Source of the DNA: Saccharomycopsis malanga
Taxonomy: Eukaryota > Ascomycota > Saccharomycetes > Ascoideales > Saccharomycopsidaceae
Assembly (NCBI GenBank): GCA_004014935.1
Contig: CP025325.1
Coordinates: forward strand, 2,294,001-2,358,000
Length of the DNA: 64,000 bases
Direction of reading: 5' to 3'
Shown here: positions 29,551-40,689 of the stretch, piece after piece
Numbering within the stretch: the first letter of the stretch is position 1
Layout: every line of letters starts with the position of its first letter
Notes under the pieces: generated by a model
What the model saw: only the letters and a program-made list of their open reading frames with translations
What the model was told of the DNA's origin: nothing
Databases searched by the model: none
Translations under genes and position numbers: made by a program

Positions 29551-29560
29551 AAATTTTTCA
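29551..29560 (-). promoter_or_regulatory. POP3: RRPE-like element upstream of POP3
   Basis: AAATTTTTCA on the plus strand is TGAAAAATTT on the minus strand, an RRPE-type site about 95 bp before the POP3 start. It agrees with a role in rRNA processing. The same 229-bp gap also serves GPI12. Confidence 0.35.
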
Positions 29561-29686
29561 CTAAAAAACCGTATATTGACTAAAAGCACTCCAGTATTTT
29601 AAGCTGATATTTAAGCCCAGATCATCATTTGAGGCGCAGTTTTAAAGCGACAACCATCATTGTGATCGAAAGTTTCAATATTTGTG

Positions 29687-30619
29687 ATGCGCAAAATGCT
29701 GTTTTGTTATGCTTTGAAAAAGATTGTGAAATGCTTTATTGTTATCAATATCCAATGGATCATCTTATCGACAGTGATTCCTAATTTGGTCAAAAATAAT
29801 AGCCTTTTTCAGCCCAATAATGCGTTGGACTTTATTAATCATCTGTTGGTAAACTCCAATGTAGTGGTTGTCATTGCTCATCCCGATGATGAGGTGATGT
29901 TTTTTGCTCCATCTATAATTGAGCTCAATAGACCCCAGTATAATAACACATTGAGTATTGTGTGTTTCAGCAATGGAAATGCAGATGGTTTGGGATCAAT
30001 TAGATCAAAAGAGTTGTACCACAGTGCCAAAATATTTGGATTACCGTCTGCTAATGTTTTCCAAATCAATGATGAAGAAAATTTTAAAGATGGTGTGACG
30101 ATTACTTGGGATAGTAGCACAATCAGCAGTCACTTAGACCATATAATTACTCAATTAGCTTCTCGTAATAAAAAACGAACTTTAAACCTCTTGACATTTG
30201 ATGAGGCTGGAGTGTCAAACCATGCAAACCATAAATCTTTATATCATGGAGCCAAACAGTATGCAACCACCAGTGCTAAATATCTAAATGTCCAGCTATT
30301 TAAATTGAACTCCTTGTCTTTCATTCAAAAATATTCCTTCACAATACTTACAAGTAAACTTATCTTTGTAAAGTATTACAAGGCGTTGAGAAGTATATAT
30401 CAGCGGAATACACTACAACCAGACACATTGGTAGTTGATCCGCTTGACGTTAACAACACACCATATACAAAAATTATCCAGATCTCCTCGGACTTGCCAA
30501 GCGTGATCTTGACACTTGCGGCAATGTCTTTCGCCCATGACTCTCAAATGGTTTGGTTCAGATGGGGTTGGTTGCTTTTTAGTCGTTTTATAAACTTTAA
30601 CGAGTTAATAGTTGATTAA
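29687..30619 (+). CDS. GPI12: GlcNAc-phosphatidylinositol de-N-acetylase (PIG-L)
   Basis: Gpi12 removes the acetyl group from GlcNAc-PI, the second step of GPI anchor synthesis, on the cytosolic side of the ER. The 310-residue product has an N-terminal membrane segment (CFIVINIQWIILSTVIP, about residues 16-32). The PIG-L metal-binding motif AHPDDE covers residues 64-69. SNGNADGLGSIRSKEL and the second metal motif SNHANHKSLYHG follow, all diagnostic. Length matches Saccharomyces Gpi12 (304). ATG 29687 is the first in frame; a second Met follows at residue 4. It is divergent from POP3. Confidence 0.94.
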   Translation: MRKMLFCYALKKIVKCFIVINIQWIILSTVIPNLVKNNSLFQPNNALDFINHLLVNSNVVVVIAHPDDEVMFFAPSIIELNRPQYNNTLSIVCFSNGNADGLGSIRSKELYHSAKIFGLPSANVFQINDEENFKDGVTITWDSSTISSHLDHIITQLASRNKKRTLNLLTFDEAGVSNHANHKSLYHGAKQYATTSAKYLNVQLFKLNSLSFIQKYSFTILTSKLIFVKYYKALRSIYQRNTLQPDTLVVDPLDVNNTPYTKIIQISSDLPSVILTLAAMSFAHDSQMVWFRWGWLLFSRFINFNELIVD

Positions 30620-30753
30620 ATGCCGCATGACGTTGTTTAACTTTATAAATAAAACCTACACAGCATACAATTTAAAAAATGATAAATTTACAAACATTTG
30701 CATAAATTATTGACAAGAGCTGAAATAGTTGCCCGTTCACTAACTGTAAAACA

Positions 30754-32926
30754 TTATATGACTCCAAAAAACACGTCATTATCATCTTCCTTGTCGAATT
30801 TCTCCAGACGGCGTTCGTAAACTTCATTCACCAAATTTTTGTAATGATCTTGATTTTCATGATACCTCTGGTTCAAGGCCAAATAGTAATCATGGATCAA
30901 TTTCATGGCTTTGTTATCTTCTAACCTGTAGAACTCCAACAACTTAAGAATCTCCAAATTTTTGAAAGTATTCTCCGTTTCAGGGATTCCAACAGTAGAG
31001 CTTACCGTGAATTCTATGTGATTTTGAAATTTTTGGTATTTATGTGATTTCTTTAGTTTATTCAACTCGGCCATGAAGTTGACACCATTGCCATCAAAAA
31101 AACCGTTAGGCATTGAAGAGCTTTTAACACCATTGAACATAAATAATGGTCCTCCTTTTTTTAAGGTTTCGCATATAGAGCGACTAACTGATGGCTCATC
31201 GATATTCTTCAAATTGACAATAATTTCGTCGTGAAATGACAAATCTAATATTGTTAACAAATAGATATTGTAGACCTTTTTAGCATACTCATCATTGGAA
31301 TTCAACATGTATGTATTATACATAATCGGCAACTCTTGTATTAATTGGTTCAATCTCTTACCTTCTCGCAATTGACGTACTCTCATCTCAAACATTTTGA
31401 TGGAATATTCTTCTTTGCGCTTCACTATAAGATAACTGTTAAAAACATTATCTAAAAGTGTATTTCTTTGATAAGCAATTTTATCTTTGAAAGCTTCAAC
31501 TTGGGCAGAATCTATCTTTTCAATCGTTCTAGCTACATTTTCTTTTTCGCTTTTTTTGAGTTGATCTTGAGCTTCGGCAAGTATAGCGTGTTCCAATAAG
31601 CCTTTATATTGATCAGGAGGAGGGAGGGTAGAGTTATAATCTGCCCATTTTAAAATGACTTCCCATATATCATAATCTATGGGCTGGCCAGAAGCATTAG
31701 TTTCTTGAAGGTTATAAAGTTCATCGAAGGCATTCAAATACTTTATTCCTTCTAAAAATTGGCCATTCAAGGAAAATGAGGAAATTATAGCTTTCATCAA
31801 ATTCATATTAGGATAAAGAGGATCATTCTTAGTTACAATTTCACGCTCAGGATTCACTATTCCCCCTTCTTCAATGCCCCATATCAATTTAATTTGTGCT
31901 CGAAGCAAAGAAAGGTTTTTATCATAACCTGCACTCAATACTATATCTATATAGGTCTCCAAGTTAGGGGTGATTTTTTCAATATCAACTAACCCAAAAA
32001 ATTTTCGAAGGAGTCCAATGGCATTGACTTCAAATGGTAGTTTACCCCTCCAATTGGTATTTGCTACCTGTACAGCATCATTTTGTTCTGAACTATAACG
32101 CCACAATTGAGGTATAGAATTAGCTAACACTTTAAACTGGAGATTCCAATATGTGGTATCATTCAAGCACTCATCAAGTTGACCAAAACGAGCTTCAACA
32201 TTTTGAAATATTTTGTATGCTTTATCGACTTTATAATTGAGAATTTCGAATCTTGCCATTAATTCATAATCTGCAATGGTTAACTGTACTGCAAAATCTT
32301 CGTTGTTCTCAAAGATTCTAAAAAAGTCCCTTGCTAAATTCAAAGAATTAGTCTGCAAATGTTTAGCAATTTGCAAGTCCTTGTTGTTGCTTGGAACCTT
32401 TTGTCTTATAGTATTCAATAACATGGCATTCGCAAATCGGTTCAAACTTTCTATTCTCTGTAATTTCATAGCTTTTCTGAGGTAATATTGATGATACGTG
32501 AATATCTTGCCAAGAATTAACCGAAAATTATTGACAGACATTGATTTTACTAACAAACTCTTGTCATGAGTATCTACAAGAGTTTTTATAGTTTGAAGCA
32601 CACTTATAGTGTTCTCGATCTGCGAATAATCCATGTTAAAAGTAATGAGTCTTTGGGTAGACTTCTCTAGTTGGTTGATAGCTGTTCGAGCATTTTGATG
32701 TCTTATGGCTCTCCATTTTGCACCAACCTTTGCAGAGTTTTTTTTTCAAAAATTCATCAATGTCTATGCTCCGAACATCATCGTTTTTTATATCTTTAAC
32801 GCTCGGAAACTGCTTCGAAGAAGAATTTGCTGCTGAGCCAGCTTTGCTAAGGGAAGGCGTCCCTGAACTCAAGGTTCTCACAATTCGCTTGGGTAACTGA
32901 TACCTATTTGGTGTTCTAAGATACAT
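30754..32926 (-). CDS. Mitochondrial protein of unknown function, interrupted by a homopolymer frameshift
   Basis: Two frames overlap in one apparent gene. The upstream frame starts at ATG 32926 with a clear mitochondrial presequence, MYLRTPNRYQLPKRIVRTLSSG, and reaches DEFLKKK. It then runs into a T9 tract (32738-32746; A9 in the sense strand). With one base fewer there, the reading continues KNSAKVGAKWRAIRHQNARTA in the frame of the long downstream ORF (Met at 32634, 626 residues), giving about 723 residues. The long part is helical, with many Leu/Tyr/Asn positions, and recalls mitochondrial RNA-stability or translation factors of the PPR/TPR kind, but I recognise no family. A sequencing error, a real allele or programmed shifting are all possible. 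TCACGTG lies at 33154-33160 upstream. Confidence 0.62.
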
Positions 32927-33866
32927 TTTCTAACTTTCTTTAATATGAGTTACTTTTGATACCCTGAATATTTTCGCCCATCAACAGCGCATTATTTAAT
33001 ATACTAATAGTAGAAACGTCAACTCTGAGTATTCAATAAATCTCCCTTGCAGTATAGCTATTTATCACCGCCAGTATGATTCAACTAATCTCCACCCTTC
33101 ACGACCCACTAGGCAGAAATATTTTTCACTATTCTTCAAATATGAGAAACTAATCACGTGCGCCCATATTTTCAACATGCATAACTCGGAGTGGTCCTAT
33201 ATAGGTGTTTATGGCAATTGTTGCCAACGTGACTAAAATACATGTGCCAATCTTATAATTATGGGGCTCTAAGGGGTTAAAACTAAAGGTAACAATCTTT
33301 TAATTATTGAAAGTGATTAATCATATGAAATTTTCACCATACGTCTATACAAACTGCTTTGAAAAAATGGCATTCATAGTTTGAAATGTAACTAGGTTTT
33401 CTCGACCTCACAGGATAACAGCAAGAAAAAAGGCCTAAAAAAAGAAAAAAAGAAAAAGATTCAACAACCATTTAGGACAGCATAAACCTTATCAAAACTT
33501 CTGCTCTGATAACACCTGAGAATACTTCAAGTTTGATAATGTTTTATTATTGTACTGAAATGCTGAACTCTACTGCATGCCTTTACTCATATAATCAATA
33601 CATGCTGGTAGTCGTAAGAAGATCAAAAAAGCTTCTTTCTAGTTGAATGTAAGTCCTTAAAAGGTTGTTAGACTTTGATTTGCGAGCCTATCCTCTAGTA
33701 ATGCTAATACGGAGCTTCACTTTCACAATTTCAGTGGCTCGTGTTACAGATTTCTCTCGCCGCCAATAGTTACAATTAAGCCTGCCGCTTGCCTATGTAA
33801 TTTGAACTTTTTCGAACTATAAACAAAATTTACAAGTATATATAATTGATATAAAACATCAATACT
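32927..33866. other. 0.94-kb gap upstream of the frameshifted mitochondrial gene
   Basis: No gene is seen. TCACGTG at 33154-33160 lies about 230 bp before the ATG at 32926. The rest is AT-rich and ends at the YTP1 3' end. Confidence 0.5.
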
Positions 33867-35252
33867 TCAATCATTCAAAGACTCAAGTTCAAAGTCATCA
33901 ATTCCAGGGCTTGAGACACCCTCTTCTGAAAATTGAACAGGGTTGGGGTTGCTTTCTAAAGTAGAATATTCATTTCGATTTGAAACGCTTCTGTCTCCCC
34001 CACTATACTTGTCAACTCCCACCAAACGTAAATAAAGCTCGAGCAAAAGCACTAGCCAGAGTATGACTAGAAATACAGCAGAAGTAAGGACCATAATGTA
34101 GGAAGAGTGATCGGCACCCATATCTTTGACCAATGTTAATTGCTCTTCATTGGCTCCCATAAACAAAATACCTGCTTCAACTAAACAGAATGGAGCAAAA
34201 TATTGGAATGACAAGATTTTTCCCGGAATAGATCTCTTGTCCTTTAACAAAAAGCCTACTTCTATTATTCTTGCAAAGCCACCAAACATAAGGGCTAAAC
34301 CGAAAAAAAAATGGACCTTGGTAGAGATTTGTAGTTTTTGAGCATGTACAGACATTGACCAACCAGTGATAGCAATTACAAGACCAGGAATAAAAGAGCG
34401 ATGACCATCTTTAGAAAGGTAAATACCTACAAGACCCATACACCACCAAATTATACCCATAGCAGTATGTTGATAATCTCCATGGCTCCATGGTTCCCAA
34501 GGTCTATGTTCCGTGAAAGTGTTTATAAATCCCCAAACAGTAATGACGATGGAATCCCAAAATTCTTGAGGATATTTGGTTTTGTTGTTTCTAAACCATG
34601 GAATAAGAAGCACAAGAAGCATTACAAACCCATAACTTACAAAGGCTGTTCCCATGATTCCGTGTGCCAAACATTGTCCTGTATGGTTATTATGTTCATC
34701 TGCATAACAGAAGCCTAATAAGGCTACGACTGCCAAGCAAACTTTAACCCAGCCGGTCATTACAGTAGCCACCGAAAGAGTTCTATAAGTTCTAGAAACA
34801 AACTTTTCACCATGTTTGGTAATTGCATTGTTTTCTCTTACCGACGTTGGTAAGAATTTGCTTCCTGTAAGTAGAAGACCGAAGAATACCGTGCCGATTG
34901 TAAGAAATAACAAGAACCAAGCAGTACCTCTTGAAGTTCTGTTTTCGTGTCCATTTGGATCATTAAACCGAAGAAACACAGCTTCAAATACCGCATATCC
35001 TAATGAAATGATTTGCAAATTAGTAGAAAGAATGTTTCGATAAGTAAAGGCAAAAACCGCACTAAGAGATGGGAGAATTAGTAAAAAAAATAACGACAAT
35101 AGCCAATGAAACGAATTCCATCCGGCATGTTCGGTATATACAGTCAAGTTTCTATCTTCGTCCACAACATCATGGCCACTGTGTCCCTCATCAGCACGTA
35201 CCGTTATCAAAAGAAAGACTAAGGAGAATATGTTCCAATAGATTTTCGTCAT
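33867..35252 (-). CDS. YTP1: Multi-spanning membrane protein Ytp1
   Basis: The 461-residue protein opens with a signal sequence (MTKIYWNIFSLVFLLITVRA). A His/Asp-rich lumenal segment (DEGHSGHDVVDED) and about ten hydrophobic spans follow. The family signatures TEHRPWEPWSHGDYQHTAMG, IIWWCMGLVGIYLSKDG and a Cys/His-bearing CLAHGIMGT are present. The C-terminus is polar. Saccharomyces Ytp1 has 459 residues; its biochemical role is unknown, with weak resemblance to mitochondrial electron carriers noted in the literature. The His-rich first segment could bind metal, which is inference. The start ATG at 35252 directly precedes the signal peptide. Confidence 0.92.
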   Translation of the reverse strand: MTKIYWNIFSLVFLLITVRADEGHSGHDVVDEDRNLTVYTEHAGWNSFHWLLSLFFLLILPSLSAVFAFTYRNILSTNLQIISLGYAVFEAVFLRFNDPNGHENRTSRGTAWFLLFLTIGTVFFGLLLTGSKFLPTSVRENNAITKHGEKFVSRTYRTLSVATVMTGWVKVCLAVVALLGFCYADEHNNHTGQCLAHGIMGTAFVSYGFVMLLVLLIPWFRNNKTKYPQEFWDSIVITVWGFINTFTEHRPWEPWSHGDYQHTAMGIIWWCMGLVGIYLSKDGHRSFIPGLVIAITGWSMSVHAQKLQISTKVHFFFGLALMFGGFARIIEVGFLLKDKRSIPGKILSFQYFAPFCLVEAGILFMGANEEQLTLVKDMGADHSSYIMVLTSAVFLVILWLVLLLELYLRLVGVDKYSGGDRSVSNRNEYSTLESNPNPVQFSEEGVSSPGIDDFELESLND

Positions 35253-36135
35253 AATAATAATAACTATTCGAATTTTTGTAAAGAGGATAAGAACTTAACT
35301 TGAACCAATTGCAATGCTTGTCTTAGTCTAAGGTAGATTGGTAAACCAAATGCCAGTTACAATACTTAATAAATATGGTACCAAATCCAAGAATAGCACA
35401 GTAGATTAATTGACCCTGTCAAAATAATTTGATATAAGGTGGAGGCTTGGCTGTGCCTGATTTTTTCATTTTTTGTTCCGTTTTTCAGTGCTTTTGACAG
35501 TGATGTTCTTATATACGGGGCACGCAAATACCCCAGTGAAGTATGTCGTTCGAATGTTCCATATATGCTGTATGCAAAAAATTCTAAACTCTACTTTGGT
35601 TTATGTTGTTTTTGGACGATAACTGATGAAAATCACTGTAGTTAGAAATCAACAGTATGATTGTAATGAAACTTACGAGTTGTATTAACCTTGCAAAGTA
35701 ATGTTGTTTGGAGCATGTTTACGCGTATTCTTTATAGCTTCACTTAGTTTACCCAATACTTTTATTTTACAAACCAAGACTTCGCTAACGTCTCTTAATA
35801 CCCTCTCAAGCAATTACGGCTAGAAACGCCATTGATATGGTGATATCTGTTACTTTGTATAAGCTTTTCATCCAAAGCTCTTTCAAGAATGCCTTCCAAA
35901 AAAGAAAGCATGCTGCAAAAACAAACTTATTTATACTATTGTTATAGACTAACCAAACTAACAAAAACCTATGTAAGGAGACGGTTCAAAACAAAAACCG
36001 GGAATAAAATTCGTAATAAAAATCAAACAGTACTAGTGTTCAACGCTACAAAAACCTTTATTTCAAGCCGCCCAATTCTACAGGAATCTTTTCAACAACA
36101 AGCGTAAAACATTAAAAATTATTGAATCGTGACTA
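35253..36135. other. 0.88-kb gap: YTP1 promoter and TUL1 3' flank
   Basis: No credible gene is seen. It holds ATTGACCCTG (35408-35417), seen three times in the window, and ACGCGT at 35721-35726. A 72-codon plus-strand frame at 35889 lacks family features and is not called. Confidence 0.5.
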
Positions 36136-38595
36136 TTACACCGGTGGCAAGGAATTTCTACACACGGGACATTGCAACTTGTATCTCATCCATGACTCTA
36201 AACAGTCGTTATGAAAGACGTGGCGACAAGGGGTCACCATATAAGTATCAGCGACGGCAACTTGCTTGCCTAACAAGCTGCCATGTTCGCTTGCCTCATT
36301 GTCATCAGCTTCAGTGCCTTGATGGGTAGTAACACTAATAGCTAAGGAATTCATACAGATAGCACACTCAACTCTATATACATGTTTATGAGGATCGCTG
36401 GTGCCAGTAACCTTGCGCTCATCATTTATGAGGTCAATACCAAAGCTGTTTTCGAGGTCGTCAAGCGACAACATTGGATGATAATTATAAATTTTTGGCA
36501 AATATTTTTTAGGAATAAGGATTCTAGGACCATACTTTTCTTGAATACCAAGTACCATAAGTGAAGCAACAATCCACAATACCAAAAAAGTTAAAAACTT
36601 AGGACTGGTGTGATGATAAAATACATTATTTGGATATCCATAAATGTAGAATGCAGGTATCAAGCGTACGATAGAAGTGCCTATCATAAACTCCCACGTG
36701 AAGCAAGTATTGGAGCCTCGTACAACATTTCTAAAGATCTGTGGATACCAAAAGGAGCTGATAAAAACTAATATGACTTTTTCAGCAACTTTTCTGGCAG
36801 GCCGGCTCCATGTGGTGAGGTTAAGTATGATGAACGAAAAAAATATAATGGAGAAAAAATAGCGGGAATAAAGACTAGATGAAATTGTTCTCTCATCGTC
36901 CGTTACGGCAGGGGTTAGTTGAGCAGGCGGTTGAAACGCTTGTGGAACCTGTGCTGTTGGTAGACCACCGTCGACATTATTACTTGAAGACTCGGTGTTA
37001 GTTGTTTCGTTAGTGTTACTCGACGCATTTCCTCTTAAAGCTGTCCAAAAGTCCATGCTTTGCTCATTAACTTGCGAAATGTAGACGCTTATCATGTATC
37101 TGAGTTCAAAAATAGACGACAAAGTAAATGCTAACAAGGAAGCAATTGCCAAAGGGATGTACAAATCAAATATAATAACAGTTGTCAATAAAAGGAGCAT
37201 AGTGGAAGTGCCATCTACCAAATTCATAAGCGAAAGGGTATAGTAAGATATTCTTGATATGGTTGGTGGGGTATTGGTGACGTTCATTTGGCGTATCAAA
37301 AGATAAAGTTGTGCAAATATAAGCAGAATTGCAGCAAGAATAGATTTTCTAATACGACGAACATGGACCGATCTACTAGTGCCAGAAACATTCAGGAATT
37401 CTAGCAATATACCACAATCTGGGCTAAACAACAATCCTTTATCAATTACCAACTCAGGAACTTTAGCTATCGGCCTACCTAAGGGATTATCTATTTCATC
37501 TTCAATCATATTGAGTTGCAGCCTAGTTAAGTTCACCGGACTGATGTGAAAATAAGTTAAATACTCGCATTTGGCGGATTGCCTTGCTTCTTCTTTCATA
37601 GAAGTAAAACTTAAATTACGTGATACTTCCAAGCTTTCATAATACAGAGATTTGTTATACATATACTCTTTTATGATGTTGTAATTACCCTCGTTCAATA
37701 GAAGATGTGGTAGTGCGTAAATACTTTGAAACTTAGCCGATTTAGTGGTACCGAAAAAGTTGCCTACTTTGGAAAAGTAGATCCCAGAGATGGATATTGA
37801 ATGGTAATCATGTTCATTGAAATCCATCAATTTCAAAGTTGTCACAGACGGAATGAAATCCACGTTTGTTTGATTCTCCTCATTTTTTAATGCTTTTATC
37901 TCCATCACCAACTTACCGTTATCAATCCCACTAACATTACCAACCTTGTCAGTAGCATCCAACAAAGGAGCAGCATACTGGTCATTATAGTGATACCCAG
38001 CAGATTCATCTTCAGCAAATCCAGTGCTATCTGATGCAGAAGCTTTCTTGAAATCCTCATTACTATTCAAATAATGACTCAGACTATCATTGTCATTATC
38101 ATCATTATAATCAAACGGCAGGTCATCCAAGTAAGGCTTCAAATACCTTGGCAAGGGCATGCTGATACATGTAAAGTTTGTAGGTGACCGTACAAAACTT
38201 CCTTTGAAACTAGCAGTAAGATTGGTAATATAAGGCCGATTGTCATTATTGTTGTTGGCACCGTTCCAGATATCAAGAGCCAATTGGCTCACTTTGTTCG
38301 GAAGTATTGAATATTCTTCATCTTCATGAAAGTGACTATAATCCTTATCAGGAAATGGATATAACGAAATGTTTCTACCTTTTACTGCGTCCAGGTAACT
38401 GAGCTTGAACCCTGTGATATTGCCGTATCCAGACAAATATGTGGAATTGAACAAAGTAGACCTCATCAGCTCACGCTCCTGGTTATATATGTCAAGCAGC
38501 TTCTTTTCCGAGTCCGCAACATCTAATGTGGGACTTGGAAATAAGAGAAAGGTGCAGATTATAAGAAATATAAGAAATTCGCCCCTCGATGCCAT
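36136..38595 (-). CDS. TUL1: Golgi/Dsc transmembrane RING E3 ubiquitin ligase
   Basis: Tul1 (Dsc1 in fission yeast) is the E3 of the Golgi Dsc complex, which ubiquitinates membrane proteins with polar transmembrane segments and routes them to the vacuole. The 819-residue product starts with a signal peptide (FLIFLIICTFLLF). A long lumenal region of about 380 residues with many N-glycosylation sites follows. Six or seven membrane spans cover about 430-700. The C-terminal RING-H2 begins at Cys744 (CAICMNS) and closes with CRHVFHNDCLESWMRYKLQCPVCRNS up to residue about 815. The RING insert between the Cys pairs is long and acidic. Length is near Saccharomyces Tul1 (758). Confidence 0.96.
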   Translation of the reverse strand: MASRGEFLIFLIICTFLLFPSPTLDVADSEKKLLDIYNQERELMRSTLFNSTYLSGYGNITGFKLSYLDAVKGRNISLYPFPDKDYSHFHEDEEYSILPNKVSQLALDIWNGANNNNDNRPYITNLTASFKGSFVRSPTNFTCISMPLPRYLKPYLDDLPFDYNDDNDNDSLSHYLNSNEDFKKASASDSTGFAEDESAGYHYNDQYAAPLLDATDKVGNVSGIDNGKLVMEIKALKNEENQTNVDFIPSVTTLKLMDFNEHDYHSISISGIYFSKVGNFFGTTKSAKFQSIYALPHLLLNEGNYNIIKEYMYNKSLYYESLEVSRNLSFTSMKEEARQSAKCEYLTYFHISPVNLTRLQLNMIEDEIDNPLGRPIAKVPELVIDKGLLFSPDCGILLEFLNVSGTSRSVHVRRIRKSILAAILLIFAQLYLLIRQMNVTNTPPTISRISYYTLSLMNLVDGTSTMLLLLTTVIIFDLYIPLAIASLLAFTLSSIFELRYMISVYISQVNEQSMDFWTALRGNASSNTNETTNTESSSNNVDGGLPTAQVPQAFQPPAQLTPAVTDDERTISSSLYSRYFFSIIFFSFIILNLTTWSRPARKVAEKVILVFISSFWYPQIFRNVVRGSNTCFTWEFMIGTSIVRLIPAFYIYGYPNNVFYHHTSPKFLTFLVLWIVASLMVLGIQEKYGPRILIPKKYLPKIYNYHPMLSLDDLENSFGIDLINDERKVTGTSDPHKHVYRVECAICMNSLAISVTTHQGTEADDNEASEHGSLLGKQVAVADTYMVTPCRHVFHNDCLESWMRYKLQCPVCRNSLPPV

Positions 38596-39589
38596 GTTGA
38601 ACGTCTTTTAATTTTGGTCTTTATCTAGTTCTTTTTTTATGGCCTTCCAAATGTGTAAATACAAAATGACATTCAAAGTACACAGCAGCTGGTAAGAAAG
38701 CGAAAGTGACACTTCTGTTCGCTGTCTGTAAGATTGTGATGATGTTAGTGATCTTAGTTAACCTTTCTTCGATGGGTAGTTCTCTGTAGTGCGTTTAGAA
38801 TTAGTGATTTTCTACTAGAAAGCACACACTTTCGACTTGCATCTAATTTAGATGTTATCGTTTCTAAAACTAATATTTAATCGTACCTTAGGATCATTAT
38901 TGTTAGGGTCATGCCACATCGAAAGTTGGAATATATAATTGCCCATTGATACTGAGTATGCGTAAAAGCTTAACATTATGCATTGCATCGCACGTATCAT
39001 ATTATACTATGTCTTCTTAAATTTCACTCTTTTTCTTCAAAATTGGGATCCATAAACCTGTTCCTGTTCCTCTTCAGTTTTTTTATTTGTTGAAATCCTT
39101 TTTCTAAGATCATCGATACTTGCTTGGTTTACTCAGGTTGTTTAGGTCTTAAAACCTATGAATCTATGATACAACTTTGAGTTTAAATACTTGAATTATT
39201 ATATGAGCTTTAAGGTATGCAAACAGTTTACTATATTAATCTGTCACGTCATCGTATATACTTGCTAGGTAATTAAAGTGTCGATCTGTAGATGTGGGTA
39301 GAATGTTGACAGATCCTGCACTTTCCTTATAGAACTGCGGAAAGCCCTATCAACCAAATATGAATAAAAACCAAGCAAGTTGTAACTAACTTTTGATAAT
39401 ATAAGAAAAAAAAAAGGCAGTTCAATACTTTGAAATGAAAAAAAAAAAAAATCGAGAATAGCTGAGAAGTTTACTTTACACCGCATCTTGCTCAACATGG
39501 ACACTACAAAAAACTCCATACACGAAAATAATTTTCACGTTTGCTATGTACAATAAAAACTAAAGACATGGAAATAAACAACCACCTAC
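38596..39589. other. 1-kb gap: TUL1 promoter and mL50 gene 3' flank
   Basis: No gene is supported. The stretch is AT-rich with short poly-A and poly-T runs (39408-39450). No motif stands out. Confidence 0.5.
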
Positions 39590-40360
39590 TCAAGAACCGA
39601 AAGCTTCCTTCATTTGCGACTCCTTGTAAGCCTTTGCTTCTTGAAGCAACTTGTTGTATTTCTTCTTTATATCCTTACGTTTTATGGTCTTTTCAATAAC
39701 AACGTTGGGCAAATCCTTAAAGGAATCCAGGTCCAACAACAATGCGTCTGGCAAGTTTTCCTTGTAATTCAAGTTTTCCTTAGAAAGGATGTTTTTAAGA
39801 TAATGGTCTCTTATAAACAGTATAGAGGTTGCCTGAGTCAAAATCAAATCAGACACAGGATGACCAGAATGCTGCTGTACTTTCTTGAGAAACTGGAATC
39901 TGGTGCTGAGATCTGAAAGATCGGTATTCAAGATGGAGCCTATGGAGTCTTGGTAAACTTCGGTAACTTCACCCCAACTTTTCAATATTACATCGTCAAG
40001 CTCTTCAGTAGTAGTAATCTTTTTATGGCTGTTGAGCCATCTTTTGACGTAAAAATCACCTAGTCTTTCACGGACTTGTTCTTTCGTAAGTTGTTGAGGA
40101 AGACCAAAGACTTCAAGCTTTGAAGCATCAATCGTGACATCAGTGCTGACTGATGGTACCACTGGAGCCTTTCTTGAATTCAACAACTCATCTGCTTCCT
40201 TATTTTTAGCTTCTACATTAACGAGCTCCTGCTGAAGCTGAGCTTTCTTTTGTCTATTGGCTGGATTCAAAAGATTAAACCAGGAACGGAAACCAGCAGC
40301 CGCCCGTGGAGCAGTCGAGAACTGCCTTTGGCAAGATTTTCCCAAGATCAACACTGCCAT
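39590..40360 (-). CDS. Probable mitochondrial large-subunit ribosomal protein mL50
   Basis: The 256-residue product opens with a presequence (MAVLILGKSCQRQFSTAPRAAAGFRSWF: basic, no acids). A coiled segment about residues 35-60 follows. The region LSTRFQFLKKVQQHSGHPVSDLILTQATSILFIRDHYL resembles the acyl-carrier-like fold of mL50 (MRPL13 in Saccharomyces), where a helix of KF.ll......G...P...l....tv.dv..fy is seen. The C-terminus is basic (KRKDIKKKYNKLLQEAKAYKE). Mitochondrial localisation is well supported; the mL50 assignment is moderate. It is divergent from SYT1. Confidence 0.6.
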   Translation of the reverse strand: MAVLILGKSCQRQFSTAPRAAAGFRSWFNLLNPANRQKKAQLQQELVNVEAKNKEADELLNSRKAPVVPSVSTDVTIDASKLEVFGLPQQLTKEQVRERLGDFYVKRWLNSHKKITTTEELDDVILKSWGEVTEVYQDSIGSILNTDLSDLSTRFQFLKKVQQHSGHPVSDLILTQATSILFIRDHYLKNILSKENLNYKENLPDALLLDLDSFKDLPNVVIEKTIKRKDIKKKYNKLLQEAKAYKESQMKEAFGS

Positions 40361-40689
40361 TCTATACCCGCAATCCAGCTAGTTATCACTGCTTTCTTAC
40401 TTTACCTCTTCTTCGAGTGTGTATATGACCGATTCTGAAATTTTTCATAAAATACATCTGGACGGATATCCGTGCCTAAACGTTCCTAACCGTACGGTGT
40501 CAAATTGTCTGGTACCGGTGCGGTCCGTACATGTTTACTAAGCGATCGAAGACCATCGAAGACGATCAATACCTACTATCAATCAACATGGTGCGATTTG
40601 TATGGAGAGCTCTGTATGAAATTTATATTACTAGGCAGTCTGTCATCTGGTCCTATCCACGATAGTGTGTATGATTTACGAGATACCGT
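40361..40689. promoter_or_regulatory. mL50/SYT1 divergent promoter with CGG palindromes
   Basis: ACGGATATCCGT (40462-40473) and CCGTACGG (40490-40497) are perfect palindromes holding CGG/CCG triplets, the half-sites of fungal zinc-cluster regulators. A GGTACCGG and GCGGTCCG follow within 30 bp. No gene is present. Confidence 0.5.

Noticed and set aside
35889-36107. A 72-codon plus-strand ORF between YTP1 and TUL1
   Set aside because: It is short, has no features, and ends next to the TUL1 3' end.
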